Shown piece by piece: positions 9,490 through 18,565 of a stretch of 64,000 nucleotides of DNA (position 1 is the stretch's first letter; every line of letters begins with the position of its first letter). The notes below the pieces were generated by a model that worked only from the letters and a program-made list of their open reading frames with translations, did no database searches and was not told the DNA's origin. The DNA comes from Bacteroidota bacterium (lineage in GTDB: Bacteria > Bacteroidota > Bacteroidia > B-17B0 > Aurantibacillaceae): NCBI GenBank assembly GCA_021155905.1, contig JAJNBG010000001.1:96552-160551 (forward strand). The letters run 5' to 3'. Position numbers and translations under genes: made by a program.

Positions 9490-10887
9490 ATGGATTTTCG
9501 TATTGAAACAGACACAATGGGTGAGGTAAAAGTACCTGCCAATGTTTATTGGGGAGCTCAAACAGAGCGTTCACGCAACAACTTTAAAATAGGGCCTGAG
9601 GCTAGTATGCCAAAGGAAATTATATATGCGTTTGGTTACCTGAAAAAAGCAGCGGCTATGGCTAACTGCGAATTAGGAGTGTTATCCAAAGAAAAAGCCG
9701 ACTTAATTGCAAAAGCCTGCGATGAAATCCTGGCAAAAAAATTAGATGACCAGTTCCCATTGGTGATCTGGCAAACCGGTTCGGGTACGCAAAGCAACAT
9801 GAACGCCAATGAAGTGATCGCTTACCGCGCGCACGTCATGAATGGTGGAAAATTAACCGATGAACCAAAAGTATTACACCCAAATGATGATGTGAATAAA
9901 TCACAATCATCCAACGATACTTACCCAACAGCCATGCATATTGCGGCTTACAAACAAGTGGTAGAGATCACCATTCCGGGAATGGAAAAATTGCGCGATT
10001 CATTAGATAAAAAAGCAAAAGCCTTTGATAAGATCATTAAAACCGGCCGTACACATTTCATGGACGCTACACCTTTGTCATTAGGACAAGAGTTCAGTGG
10101 TTATGTGCAGCAAATCAACATGAGCATCCGCGCCTTGAAAAACGCTTTAGAAGCAGTGAAAGAACTCGCTTTAGGTGGAACAGCGGTTGGAACAGGCTTG
10201 AACACACCAAAAGGATACGATGTGTTAGTAGCAAAAAAAATCGCTGAATTAACCGGTTTACCTTTTGTTACTGCTCCGAATAAATTTGAAGCATTAGCAG
10301 CACATGATGCGATGATCGAATTAAGTGGCGCTTTAAAACGCTCTGCAGTTGCTTTATTTAAAATAGCAAATGATATCCGTATGTTGTCTTCAGGACCTCG
10401 CTGTGGAATAGGGGAGATCATCATTCCGGATAATGAGCCGGGATCTTCGATCATGCCGGGAAAAGTAAATCCTACACAGCCGGAAGCATTAACCATGGTT
10501 TGTGCCCAAGTGATTGGTAACGATGTGGCAGCAACGGTTGGTGGATTAAACGGACATTTTGAACTGAATGTATTCAAACCATTGATTGCTTCTAATGTAC
10601 TGCAATCGGCGCGTTTAATAGGAGATGCTTGTGTGTCCTTTACTGAAAAATGCAGCGATGGTATTGAACCAAATTTACCGGAGTTGAAAAAACATTTAGA
10701 GAATTCATTGATGCTGGTAACAGCGTTAAACACCCACATTGGTTACGAGAAAGCCGCTAAAATCGCGAAGACCGCGCACAAAGGAAACAAGACCTTACGT
10801 GAAGCTGCGATTGAATTAGGCTATGTGACCAACGAACAATTTGATCTATGGGTTCGCCCGGAAGACATGATTGGTAGTTTGAAGTAG
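9490..10887 (+). CDS. fumC: Class II fumarate hydratase
   Basis: 465 residues, full length for FumC. Family blocks are present: '[13 protein letters not shown]', '[19 protein letters not shown]', the catalytic-His segment '[16 protein letters not shown]', and the signature [11 protein letters not shown] near residue 318 with the flexible loop serine. It interconverts fumarate and L-malate in the TCA cycle, in the cytoplasm, and needs no iron-sulfur cluster. It is a single-gene unit, with a palindromic repeat and a terminator directly downstream. Confidence 0.99.
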   Translation: MDFRIETDTMGEVKVPANVYWGAQTERSRNNFKIGPEASMPKEIIYAFGYLKKAAAMANCELGVLSKEKADLIAKACDEILAKKLDDQFPLVIWQTGSGTQSNMNANEVIAYRAHVMNGGKLTDEPKVLHPNDDVNKSQSSNDTYPTAMHIAAYKQVVEITIPGMEKLRDSLDKKAKAFDKIIKTGRTHFMDATPLSLGQEFSGYVQQINMSIRALKNALEAVKELALGGTAVGTGLNTPKGYDVLVAKKIAELTGLPFVTAPNKFEALAAHDAMIELSGALKRSAVALFKIANDIRMLSSGPRCGIGEIIIPDNEPGSSIMPGKVNPTQPEALTMVCAQVIGNDVAATVGGLNGHFELNVFKPLIASNVLQSARLIGDACVSFTEKCSDGIEPNLPELKKHLENSLMLVTALNTHIGYEKAAKIAKTAHKGNKTLREAAIELGYVTNEQFDLWVRPEDMIGSLK

Positions 10888-10891
10888 TCTT

Positions 10892-10970
10892 TCGTCATTG
10901 CGAGCGGAGTGAAGCAAGATCACCCAAAGTATAGATGTATTTGAGATCGTTTCGTGCCTCGCGATGACGA
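10892..10970. repeat. Palindromic interspersed repeat (REP/MITE-like)
   Basis: Terminal inverted repeats TCGTCATTGCGAG (10892-10904) and CTCGCGATGACGA (10958-10970) differ at one position. Inner arms also pair partly ('GAAGCAAGATC' against 'GAGATCGTTTC'). The 'CGTCATTGCGAG...' terminus resembles a palindromic element found interspersed in many unrelated bacterial genomes. It lies 5 nt after the fumC stop and upstream of its terminator, so it is transcribed in the 3' untranslated region. It is the only copy in the window. Confidence 0.75.
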
Positions 10971-10975
10971 AATAG

Positions 10976-11008
10976 AAAACCGTGGCTACGAACTACGGTT
11001 TTTTTTAT
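10976..11008 (+). terminator. Rho-independent terminator of fumC
   Basis: Stem AAAACCGT / ACGGTTTT with an 11-nt loop and a run of eight Ts, between fumC and mfd. Confidence 0.85.
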
Positions 11009-11052
11009 TCCTTGTAACCGTTAGTTGATGTATATATACAACAACTTCCTCC

Positions 11053-11081
11053 TTTGTTTTATGTAAAAACAGCTATCTTTA
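11053..11081 (+). promoter_or_regulatory. mfd promoter (Bacteroidota type)
   Basis: TTTG (11053-11056), a 17-bp spacer, then TATCTTTA (11074-11081). This fits the -33/-7 pattern of the Bacteroidota primary sigma factor, with the last G replaced by A. It sits before the ATG at 11090 and after the ATG at 11054, which rules the earlier ATG out for this transcript. Confidence 0.65.
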
Positions 11082-11089
11082 CAGCCTCA

Positions 11090-14000
11090 ATGTGGTGGAA
11101 CGGTAAGTTTTGGGGCGAATTAAAACAAAAGCAGGCAAACCTAAATACAAATGTATTTTTTTCAGGTTTGCGCGGATCTTCTTTTGCCTTTTTGCTAAAC
11201 GATCTGTTTCAAAATACGTCTGCCAATTTTTTTATTGTCTGTAATGACAAGGAAAAAGCCGCTTATTTATTAAATGATTTGCAGGCATTGCTTCCCGAAA
11301 AGCACCTTCATTATTTCCCTGAGAGCTATAAAGTTCCTTACAAAGAAGAGAAAACCAGCAATGCTTCTGTGCAGGAACGTGCGGAAACATTGAGCAATCT
11401 CAGTAAAGAAAATTATTCAGGAATTGTTGTGACATACGCTGCCGCGCTGGCTGAGAAGGTGGCTTCCAAAACGAGCTTAAGCAAGAATACCCTGGTGATC
11501 AAAAAAGGGGAAAAACTGAGTATTGATTTTATCCAGGAGTTTTTAGCAAGTTATGATTTTGAGTTGTGTGATTTCGTCTCAGAGCCAGGTCAGTATGCTA
11601 TTCGTGGAGGCATCGTTGATATTTATTCTTTTGCACATGAGTTGCCTTATCGTATCGAATTGTTCGGTAATGATGTGGATGCCATTAAAACTTTTGATCC
11701 TGCTTCGCAACTATCTAATCACAATTATGATTTTGTGACCATTATTCCTGATATACAATCCAACCAGGTGATTGAAGTACGCCAATCCATTTTTGATTAT
11801 TTGTCTGAAGGAACGGTATTGTGTTTTGATGATGTGTTGTTCTCAAAAGATACCATTGGTAAGTTATTTGAGAAAACGGAAAAAGCATTTTCGGCTTTAT
11901 CCGGAACCATTGAGCATTTGCCGCCACAAGAATTATACCTGCAGAGCGAAGATTTTTTATCGCTCATTAAGCCGTTCACCATCATTGAATATGGTTTGCA
12001 AAAGCACATAGCGACCCAGGAAGTTGTTTTTAATCAGAGCGGGCAGCCACAGTTCAACAAGAACTTTGATATGCTTATCAATGATTTGAAAGCCAATAAA
12101 GCCAAAGGCTATAAAAATTATTTAACGACGGATAATACCAAACAGGCAGAACGCTTACACACGATCTTTAATGATCTGTTATCTAAAGAACATCGTACGG
12201 CAGATAGTTTAATAGAGCATGTGAATATCAATATTCACGAAGGGTTCATTGATCATAATTTGAAAATTGCCTGTTACACCGATCACCAGGTATTTGAACG
12301 CTACCATCGTTTTCATTTAAAAGAAACAAAATATAAAACAGCTGAGTCGCTAACGCTTAAAGAGATCTTGTCTTTAAACCCCGGAGATTATGTAACACAC
12401 ATCGATCATGGGATCGGGCGCTTTGGTGGATTAGTTAAGCTGAATGTGAATGGCAAAGAGCAAGAGGCCGTGAAGCTGGTGTATAAAGACAATGATTTTT
12501 TATATGTGAGTATTCATAGCTTACACCGCATCAGTAAATACACCGGTAAGGAAGGAAATGTACCGCGTATTGATAAGATCGGATCAACGACCTGGAGCAC
12601 TTTAAAACAAAAGACCAAACGCAACGTTAAAGAAGTTGCGTATGACCTTATTAAATTATATGCCAAACGAAAAGCGCAGCCGGGACATCGTTATCCGCAG
12701 GACAATTACCTGCAACATGAGTTGGAGGCATCTTTTATTTATGAGGATACGCCGGATCAGATCAAGGTAACAGCTGATGTGAAAAAGGATATGGAGAAGC
12801 CGCATCCGATGGACCGATTGGTGTGTGGCGATGTTGGTTTTGGTAAAACAGAGATCGCTATCCGGGCTGCCTTTAAAGCGGTGTGTGACAGTAAACAGGT
12901 TGCTATATTGGTTCCGACAACAATCCTGGCCTATCAGCACTATAAAACATTCAAAGAGCGTTTAAAAGACCTGCCCTGTAATATCAGTTATATCAACCGT
13001 TTCAGAAGCGCTAAAGAGGTTAAGGAAATCATTAATAAAACAGGCGAAGGGAAAATAGATATCCTGATCGGTACTCATAAGATAGTGGGGAAAGACATTA
13101 AGTTCAAAGACCTTGGTTTATTGATCATTGATGAGGAACAAAAATTTGGGGTTGGCATCAAAGACAAACTAAAAACATTTAAAACAACCGTTGATACGTT
13201 AACCTTAACGGCCACGCCAATCCCAAGAACATTACAATTCAGTTTAATGGGAGCGCGGGATCTGTCAGTTATTTCAACTCCTCCGGCAAACCGTTACCCG
13301 GTGCAAACCGAATTAATTTCGTTTAGCGAGGAAGCCATCAGGGATGCCATTTCTTATGAATTAAGCCGTGGCGGACAGGTTTATTTTGTGCACAACAAGG
13401 TACAAAGTATCCAGGAAGTTGCTGGAATTATCCAACGATTGGTTCCTGAAGCAAGAGTTGCCGTTGGTCACGGACAAATGGAAGGCGATAAACTGGAGGA
13501 TGTGATGTTTAGCTTTATTGAAGGGGAATTTGACATTTTAGTGGCTACTACAATTATTGAATCAGGTTTAGATATTAGTAATGCTAATACCATTATCATT
13601 AATGATTCACAGAATTTCGGATTGAGTGACCTGCACCAGATGCGGGGTAGAGTGGGGAGAAGTAATAAGAAAGCTTTTTGTTATTTACTGACACCCCCAT
13701 TCATTAACCTGACGACTGAAGCCAGGAAACGTTTAAAAGCAATTGTGGAATTCAGTGATTTGGGTAGCGGTTTCCAGATCGCCATGCGTGATCTGGATAT
13801 CCGGGGCGCAGGTAATTTATTGGGCGGCGAACAAAGCGGGTTCATCAATGATATGGGTTTTGACACTTATATGAAAATATTGAATGAGGCAATCGAAGAA
13901 TTAAAACAGGAAGACTGGTACAAACAATCCGTGGAAGATGGGGAGGGAGCAAGTACGGATAAATCTGTGTTCTCCCGCCAGTTTGTAAAGGAGACCGTTG

Positions 14001-14470
14001 TAGACACAGACCTTCAATTATTGATCCCTGACACCTATGTGAGTAACCTGACAGAACGTTTGTTATTATACCGTGAACTGGATAGTATTTCAAAAACAGA
14101 AGAGCTGATTGTGTTCGAAAGTAAATTAAGAGATCGTTTCGGTCCTTTGCCAACAGAAGTTGTCGAGTTGATCAATGTGGTGCGGATGCGTTGGGCGGCC
14201 ATGCAATTAGGGTTTGAGAAGATCACATTGAAAAATAATAAAATGCTGTCTTATTTTTTAAGCAAGCAGGATAGCGAGTATTTCAACTCTCCCATGTTTA
14301 AGGCAGTGCTGGCGTATGCCCAAAAAACGCCCAAACAAACCGCTTTAAAGGAGCAAAACAATAAATTGTGGCTCACTATCGAAAATATAAAAAGTGTAGA
14401 TGAGGCGATTGTGGTATTGGAAAAAATAACTACCTTAATTGCCAGCCCTATCAATTCTGAAACTAAATAA
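11090..14470 (+). CDS. mfd: Transcription-repair coupling factor Mfd
   Basis: 1126 residues from ATG 11090. An upstream in-frame ATG at 11054 would add 12 residues but lies at the promoter. Order: UvrB-like N-terminal domains ('GLRGSSFAFLL', 'SNASVQERAETLS'), the RNA-polymerase-interacting CarD/RID region ('GDYVTHIDHGIGRFGGL'), then the helicase core. The core has Walker A 'GDVGFGKTE' near residue 580, DEEQKFGV, 'TLTATPIPRTL', and C-terminal motifs 'ATTIIESGLDI' and 'HQMRGRVGRS'. Mfd displaces stalled RNA polymerase and recruits UvrA for strand-specific repair. It is followed 8 nt later by a lipoprotein gene, probably co-transcribed. Confidence 0.98.
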   Translation: MWWNGKFWGELKQKQANLNTNVFFSGLRGSSFAFLLNDLFQNTSANFFIVCNDKEKAAYLLNDLQALLPEKHLHYFPESYKVPYKEEKTSNASVQERAETLSNLSKENYSGIVVTYAAALAEKVASKTSLSKNTLVIKKGEKLSIDFIQEFLASYDFELCDFVSEPGQYAIRGGIVDIYSFAHELPYRIELFGNDVDAIKTFDPASQLSNHNYDFVTIIPDIQSNQVIEVRQSIFDYLSEGTVLCFDDVLFSKDTIGKLFEKTEKAFSALSGTIEHLPPQELYLQSEDFLSLIKPFTIIEYGLQKHIATQEVVFNQSGQPQFNKNFDMLINDLKANKAKGYKNYLTTDNTKQAERLHTIFNDLLSKEHRTADSLIEHVNINIHEGFIDHNLKIACYTDHQVFERYHRFHLKETKYKTAESLTLKEILSLNPGDYVTHIDHGIGRFGGLVKLNVNGKEQEAVKLVYKDNDFLYVSIHSLHRISKYTGKEGNVPRIDKIGSTTWSTLKQKTKRNVKEVAYDLIKLYAKRKAQPGHRYPQDNYLQHELEASFIYEDTPDQIKVTADVKKDMEKPHPMDRLVCGDVGFGKTEIAIRAAFKAVCDSKQVAILVPTTILAYQHYKTFKERLKDLPCNISYINRFRSAKEVKEIINKTGEGKIDILIGTHKIVGKDIKFKDLGLLIIDEEQKFGVGIKDKLKTFKTTVDTLTLTATPIPRTLQFSLMGARDLSVISTPPANRYPVQTELISFSEEAIRDAISYELSRGGQVYFVHNKVQSIQEVAGIIQRLVPEARVAVGHGQMEGDKLEDVMFSFIEGEFDILVATTIIESGLDISNANTIIINDSQNFGLSDLHQMRGRVGRSNKKAFCYLLTPPFINLTTEARKRLKAIVEFSDLGSGFQIAMRDLDIRGAGNLLGGEQSGFINDMGFDTYMKILNEAIEELKQEDWYKQSVEDGEGASTDKSVFSRQFVKETVVDTDLQLLIPDTYVSNLTERLLLYRELDSISKTEELIVFESKLRDRFGPLPTEVVELINVVRMRWAAMQLGFEKITLKNNKMLSYFLSKQDSEYFNSPMFKAVLAYAQKTPKQTALKEQNNKLWLTIENIKSVDEAIVVLEKITTLIASPINSETK

Positions 14471-14478
14471 TTAATACA

Positions 14479-14874
14479 ATGAAAAAAGAAATTTTAATGG
14501 CGGTAATAGTTCTTGGATTATTATCCTGCAAAAAAAAGGAAGAACCGGCAACCAAAGTAGAAGAAACAACAGAAACGCCGGATCCCTGTTTTAATTCACA
14601 ATATAATGGGACGTATCACGGCTATGGCAACACATCTGTGTCTACTTTTTCGGCCGGTGGAACATTGGTGCTTTCTAAAACCGGTTGTGAGAGTTGTTCA
14701 ATTTCTTTAAGCTCACCTTCGGGTTCCTTTTCAGATAACATTACCCAGCTGACTTTAATTTCGGGCGGGGGCTATTCTGGTAAGCAAAGCAATGGTAATA
14801 GCATAACGATAGTTCTTGGGAGTCATCTGGATGTAAAGGCGACCGGGTCGTATACCTATACCGGGCAAAAATAA
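14479..14874 (+). CDS. Hypothetical lipoprotein
   Basis: 131 residues. The signal peptide ends in a lipobox 'GLLSC' with the acylated Cys at position 17, followed by a Lys/Glu-rich linker. The mature domain is small, Gly/Ser-rich, probably all-beta, with a Cys pair in 'TGCESC'. The family is not recognised. It follows mfd by 8 nt and ends before a convergent terminator. It is probably anchored in the periplasm or outer membrane. Confidence 0.85.
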   Translation: MKKEILMAVIVLGLLSCKKKEEPATKVEETTETPDPCFNSQYNGTYHGYGNTSVSTFSAGGTLVLSKTGCESCSISLSSPSGSFSDNITQLTLISGGGYSGKQSNGNSITIVLGSHLDVKATGSYTYTGQK

Positions 14875-14894
14875 TAACCTTTACTCGAGGAAAT

Positions 14895-14928
14895 AAAAAA
14901 ACCCGCTTCAAAACGAAGCGGGTTTTTT
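14895..14928. terminator. Bidirectional terminator between convergent genes
   Basis: Perfect stem AAAAAACCCGCTTC / GAAGCGGGTTTTTT with a small A-rich loop. The A- and T-runs on both sides let it serve the lipoprotein gene (+) and the T9SS protein gene (-). Confidence 0.92.
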
Positions 14929-14945
14929 ATTTTGTTTAGAATAAA

Positions 14946-16271
14946 TTATTCTACAATCATTTTCTTAGTAGTTACATTACCGTCTACATTTAAAGAATAG
15001 TAATAAACACCGGCAGCATAAGCACCTAATTTAACAGAATGAGTTCCTGTAGTTGTTCCAACTTTTTCAGAAGAAACAATACGTCCCATAACATCAGTTA
15101 CTGTAAATAATGCAGAGTTAGCATCAGAAGCTAAGTTGTATTTTACAATTGATTCTTTTGTATAAGGGTTTGGAAAATTCTGAGTTAAACCAAAAGTATT
15201 TTGAGCTACAGTAGCGTTAATACCAGTCGTCATATCATCAGTTAAGTGGAAAGAAATCAAATGATGTTCGAATGAATATGGCGCAGTATAAGCGTAAGAA
15301 GGAACGAAATAACCATTCCATCCTCCTGCCAGGTTGTATCGGCCATCCTGGGTTAATGTAGATGATGCAGAAAAGTCACAAGCTACAGAGTTGGCATTAC
15401 AGTCAAAGAAATTAGGGAATGTTCCCGCACCCTGCTCTTCTAAAGAAGTAAAGAAGAAAGCATTCGCAGTTGCATCAATTTGTTGAGTTAATGTATAAGT
15501 ATAACCGGGTTTGAACATTACGCTACCAACAACTAATTTACCGCCAGGGTTAGTGAAAGGAATAGGCAATTTAAATGCTTTTTCTCTGTATTCAACTGCA
15601 GCTGTATCATCAATTGTTAAAGGAACTTTAAAAACATATTTTCCTGAAGCATTTACAACGTTTGCAGCCTGCGTGTATTTCACTAATTTAATAGAAAGCG
15701 TATCTGTGTTATAGCTTGCCGCTGTAGCACCTGTAAAATAAGCACCCGGTAAATTTGCAGCTATATTGTTGTTATATACAGTTACAACCAGGGTATCCAC
15801 GATGTTTGGATTCGGATGGTTTCTTGTATATGCGTACATAATAGACATCGAGTCAATTTTGTAAGGCGCAGTTGGTGCAGCCGCAACCCAGTTTGTGCTG
15901 GCATCAGCACTGAACGCTACTGATCTGAAATCAACTAATTCACCTAAATGATGAACCCAGATTGGAGCAAAAGTACCTGTTCCAAATTCGCCATAACCCA
16001 TTGAATCCGGGAATAAGTAGTTAGAGTTTAATTCACTTGTAAGACCTAAAAGAGATTCAATCGCGGTACCATAATTAAACCATCCCATGTTTACTGAGGT
16101 AGTTTTCGCAGCTAAATTACTTTGCTTAGCAGCTTTCATTTTAGTACGGTCAAAAGTTCTCGTAGTTGTAACTTTTTTGTCGGGAAAACTCATGGTTCCT
16201 GCAGCCGGAGCCTGAGCAAACGAAACAGATGTAAATAATACAGCTGCTAAAAGAGAGTAAATTTTTTTCAT
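14946..16271 (-). CDS. T9SS type A sorting-domain protein
   Basis: 441 residues with an N-terminal signal peptide ('LLAAVLFTSVSFAQ'). The C-terminal T9SS type A sorting domain spans about 363-441 ('NFPNPYTKESIVKYNL...', 'VTDVMGRIV', 'GVYYYSLNVDG', ending 'KKMIVE'). The central part is beta-rich and not matched to a known enzyme. It would pass the inner membrane by Sec and the outer membrane by the type IX system, ending up on the surface or released. A clear -33/-7 promoter lies upstream on the minus strand. Confidence 0.93.
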   Translation of the reverse strand: MKKIYSLLAAVLFTSVSFAQAPAAGTMSFPDKKVTTTRTFDRTKMKAAKQSNLAAKTTSVNMGWFNYGTAIESLLGLTSELNSNYLFPDSMGYGEFGTGTFAPIWVHHLGELVDFRSVAFSADASTNWVAAAPTAPYKIDSMSIMYAYTRNHPNPNIVDTLVVTVYNNNIAANLPGAYFTGATAASYNTDTLSIKLVKYTQAANVVNASGKYVFKVPLTIDDTAAVEYREKAFKLPIPFTNPGGKLVVGSVMFKPGYTYTLTQQIDATANAFFFTSLEEQGAGTFPNFFDCNANSVACDFSASSTLTQDGRYNLAGGWNGYFVPSYAYTAPYSFEHHLISFHLTDDMTTGINATVAQNTFGLTQNFPNPYTKESIVKYNLASDANSALFTVTDVMGRIVSSEKVGTTTGTHSVKLGAYAAGVYYYSLNVDGNVTTKKMIVE

Positions 16272-16301
16272 GTTTGATTTTATTTAGTTATAAGTTTAAC
16301 A

Positions 16302-16333
16302 CAAATATAATGAAACAAAAAGCAAAAAACAAA
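16302..16333 (-). promoter_or_regulatory. Promoter of the T9SS type A protein gene at 14946-16271
   Basis: On the minus strand, TTTG (16333-16330), a 20-bp spacer, then TATATTTG (16309-16302), about 30 nt before the ATG. A close match to the Bacteroidota -33/-7 consensus. Confidence 0.7.
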
Positions 16334-16445
16334 CAGGTAAACTTATATTTTAATGCCTGTTTTTAATGAAATATATAAGCGAAAATCCGTTAATTTCTTA
16401 AAAAGATTAATATTTATATAACATTTTATCTTGATATTTTACTTC

Positions 16446-16453
16446 TATCTTTG
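16446..16453 (+). promoter_or_regulatory. -7 promoter element 4 nt before the thioesterase ATG
   Basis: TATCTTTG, an exact TAnnTTTG match, ends 4 nt before ATG 16458. It implies a leaderless or nearly leaderless mRNA. No convincing -33 element was found. Confidence 0.55.
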
Positions 16454-16457
16454 GCTC

Positions 16458-16871
16458 ATGTTAAGAAACATTACCGAATCAGTCATTAAATTCAGCGAAG
16501 TCGATTCCCTGCGCGTGGTTTGGCACGGGCACTATGTTAGGTATTTCGAAGATGGCAGAGAAGCGTTTGGAAAGCAATACGGCATAGGTTATTTGGACAT
16601 ATACGAACATGGTCTGGCGGTGCCTTTGGTAGATTTGCAGGTTAATTTTAAACGGATATTAGAGTATGGTGATACCGCCGTCATTGAAACAACATTTATT
16701 AATTCACCCGCTGCAAAAATGATCTTTGAGTATAAAATTACAAGTGCTAAGCATGGCTATATTGCCTGCGCCGGGAAAACCACTCAGGTATTCATGAGTC
16801 CTCAAAAAAAGGAACTCTTTATCACAATGCCACCATTCATGGAAGCCTGGAAAAAAAGATGGGAAATTTAA
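16458..16871 (+). CDS. Acyl-CoA thioesterase (YbgC/4-hydroxybenzoyl-CoA thioesterase family)
   Basis: 137 residues from ATG 16458, chosen because a -7 element lies just upstream; a TTG at 16431 in the same frame is less likely. A single hot-dog domain has 'EVDSLRVVWHGHYVRYFEDGRE', corresponding to the family's D..G-H...Y..Y...AR pattern. It should hydrolyse an acyl- or aroyl-thioester. It is followed by LolA-like, lipoprotein and FabZ-like genes, a combination known from aryl-polyene and flexirubin loci. The substrate is therefore probably an acyl-carrier-linked product rather than bulk fatty acids (inference). Confidence 0.9.
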   Translation: MLRNITESVIKFSEVDSLRVVWHGHYVRYFEDGREAFGKQYGIGYLDIYEHGLAVPLVDLQVNFKRILEYGDTAVIETTFINSPAAKMIFEYKITSAKHGYIACAGKTTQVFMSPQKKELFITMPPFMEAWKKRWEI

Positions 16872-16934
16872 TTCTTATATTTTCTTAACACCTGTGCCGG
16901 TTAATAGCCCCCTTTTAATTTATATTTTTGAACT

Positions 16935-17555
16935 ATGAAAAAATTAATGTGTTTACTACTATTTCCTTTTATTGGCTTTTCTCAAACCTTTAAAGCGGTT
17001 AAAGATACCGCCGCGCTGAAGCAAAAAATTGAAAACATGAGTAAGGCAACGAGTTCAATAGAATCAGATTTCACACAGGAAAAAAATCTGAGCATGTTGT
17101 CAGAAAAAGTAATCAGTAAGGGCCATTTTATTTTCAAAAAAGAAAACCTGTTGCGCTGGGAGTACAGTTCGCCGTCTAAATATCTGATTGTTATTAATAA
17201 AGACAAGGTGATTATTAAGGATGAGAAGAAAACGACAAAATACGATATGAATAGTAACAAAGTGTTTAAGGAGATTAATGACATCATGTTGTCCTGCGTT
17301 CAAGGGACCATCTTCAGATCCAATAAATTTAAGACATCCTATTTTGAAAATGAAAAATTCTATAAACTGGAACTGGTGCCGCAGGCAAAAAACATGAAAG
17401 AAACGTTCAAAAAAATCAATTTGTATTTTGATAAAAACGTAACTTCGGTGGCTAAAATGGAAATGATAGAAAACAATGATGACTTAACATCACTTGATTT
17501 CACTAATAAAAAATTAAATGCTGCGGTATCCGAAACTATATTTACTGTTAAGTAG
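16935..17555 (+). CDS. LolA-like outer-membrane lipoprotein carrier protein
   Basis: 206 residues with a signal peptide ('MCLLLFPFIGFSQ'). The mature protein has the LolA layout: 'SIESDFTQEKNLSML', 'SKGHFIFKKENLLRWEY', 'YLIVINKDKVIIKD', a half-barrel of beta strands for holding lipid. It acts in the periplasm. It sits between a thioesterase and a lipoprotein gene, as in pigment/aryl-lipid clusters. It is therefore more likely a dedicated carrier for a lipid or polyene than the housekeeping LolA. The start of the next gene overlaps it by 38 bp. Confidence 0.88.
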   Translation: MKKLMCLLLFPFIGFSQTFKAVKDTAALKQKIENMSKATSSIESDFTQEKNLSMLSEKVISKGHFIFKKENLLRWEYSSPSKYLIVINKDKVIIKDEKKTTKYDMNSNKVFKEINDIMLSCVQGTIFRSNKFKTSYFENEKFYKLELVPQAKNMKETFKKINLYFDKNVTSVAKMEMIENNDDLTSLDFTNKKLNAAVSETIFTVK

Positions 17556-18168
17556 CCTGCTTTTTTTATCCTGCAGTATTTCAAAATATAAAAGCAACAC
17601 GGTTCCCGTTTCTGAGAAATTATCATACAATCACCTTCTCCCGGTTATAAATCCAGGTGGCTCGGCTACAAAATACAAAGCAACGATTGATGTCTTGAAC
17701 AAGCACTTTAGTGGACTGGTCATCGTAAAGAGAACCGACTCCATAACTACGCATGTGGTTTTTATTACAGAGCTCGGCATGAAAATGTTTGACCTGGAGA
17801 AAAAGGATACCGCATTCAATATGGTATATGTTTTCGAACCAATGAATAAACCAAATTTAGTTTCCGTTCTCAAAACAAACTTTAAGAACATGTTGTTGAT
17901 GGATATATATGGCAAAGACATTAATACTGGGATGACAAAAAAGAGGGAAACAGTTTATGAACTGATAGACCACAAAGAAAAGCGGTATTTTATTGTGAAG
18001 GATGCCAATCAGTTGGTAAAACAAGCGAATTTTTTTAAACAGAAAAAATCTTCGCTTGTAAATTACACATACAACGCGGAAATTAAATCTTACGAAAAAA
18101 TCCAATCTCTTCAGTATGGTCTGGTGAAAGTCCGGATTGAGTTAAATGCAGTAAGAGAAGCAAACTAA
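17518..18168 (+). CDS. Hypothetical lipoprotein in LolA/thioesterase cluster
   Basis: 216 residues. The start at 17518, inside the LolA-like gene, is supported because it gives a complete lipoprotein signal peptide ('LYLLLSSLLFLSC', lipobox Cys at about 19). The family is not recognised with certainty; the position resembles small lipoproteins of aryl-polyene clusters. The mature part is basic and beta-rich. The 38-bp overlap and shared direction suggest translational coupling with the carrier gene, so it may be the outer-membrane acceptor for the same cargo (inference). Confidence 0.85.
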   Translation: MLRYPKLYLLLSSLLFLSCSISKYKSNTVPVSEKLSYNHLLPVINPGGSATKYKATIDVLNKHFSGLVIVKRTDSITTHVVFITELGMKMFDLEKKDTAFNMVYVFEPMNKPNLVSVLKTNFKNMLLMDIYGKDINTGMTKKRETVYELIDHKEKRYFIVKDANQLVKQANFFKQKKSSLVNYTYNAEIKSYEKIQSLQYGLVKVRIELNAVREAN

Positions 18169-18183
18169 AACAAATATTGTAAT

Positions 18184-18561
18184 ATGACAAATACTTTTTT
18201 ACTAAATGATTTCTATAAAATAATTTCTATAGAGAGAGCAGAAGCAGCTTTGACAGCCAACATTCAACTGGATGCTGATCATGCCATCTTTAAAGGCCAT
18301 TTTGAACAAATGCCGGTGGTTCCCGGTGTTTGCCAGACACAAATAATTAAAGAACTATTACAGGAAGAACTGGGACTTGATTTGGTTCTTACCAAAGGGG
18401 ATAATATTAAGTTTACCGGCATGATTATTCCGACCCAACACCAAAACATCCTGGTGGAAGTGTCGTACAAAAAGGGAGACGAAAGCTATGCCGTAGAGGC
18501 AAAACTCTTTTTTGAAGCGACAACTTTTACAAAATTTAAGGGTACATTTACACAAATTTAG
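18184..18561 (+). CDS. FabZ-like 3-hydroxyacyl-ACP dehydratase (hot-dog fold)
   Basis: 125 residues. The motif 'FKGHFEQMPVVPGV' (37-49) matches the FabZ/FabA active-site segment with the catalytic His at 39. Where FabZ carries Glu in 'PGVLxxE', this protein has Gln53 ('PGVCQTQ'). Activity may therefore differ or depend on a partner. It follows the lipoprotein gene by 15 nt. In aryl-polyene/flexirubin systems such proteins dehydrate the growing polyene chain. No ketosynthase or ACP gene is nearby. Confidence 0.87.
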   Translation: MTNTFLLNDFYKIISIERAEAALTANIQLDADHAIFKGHFEQMPVVPGVCQTQIIKELLQEELGLDLVLTKGDNIKFTGMIIPTQHQNILVEVSYKKGDESYAVEAKLFFEATTFTKFKGTFTQI

Positions 18562-18565
18562 TTGC

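Noticed and set aside
10101..10739. 212-codon open frame antisense to fumC
   Set aside because: It lies entirely inside fumC on the opposite strand. The translation looks like a by-product of biased codons, and fumC is complete.
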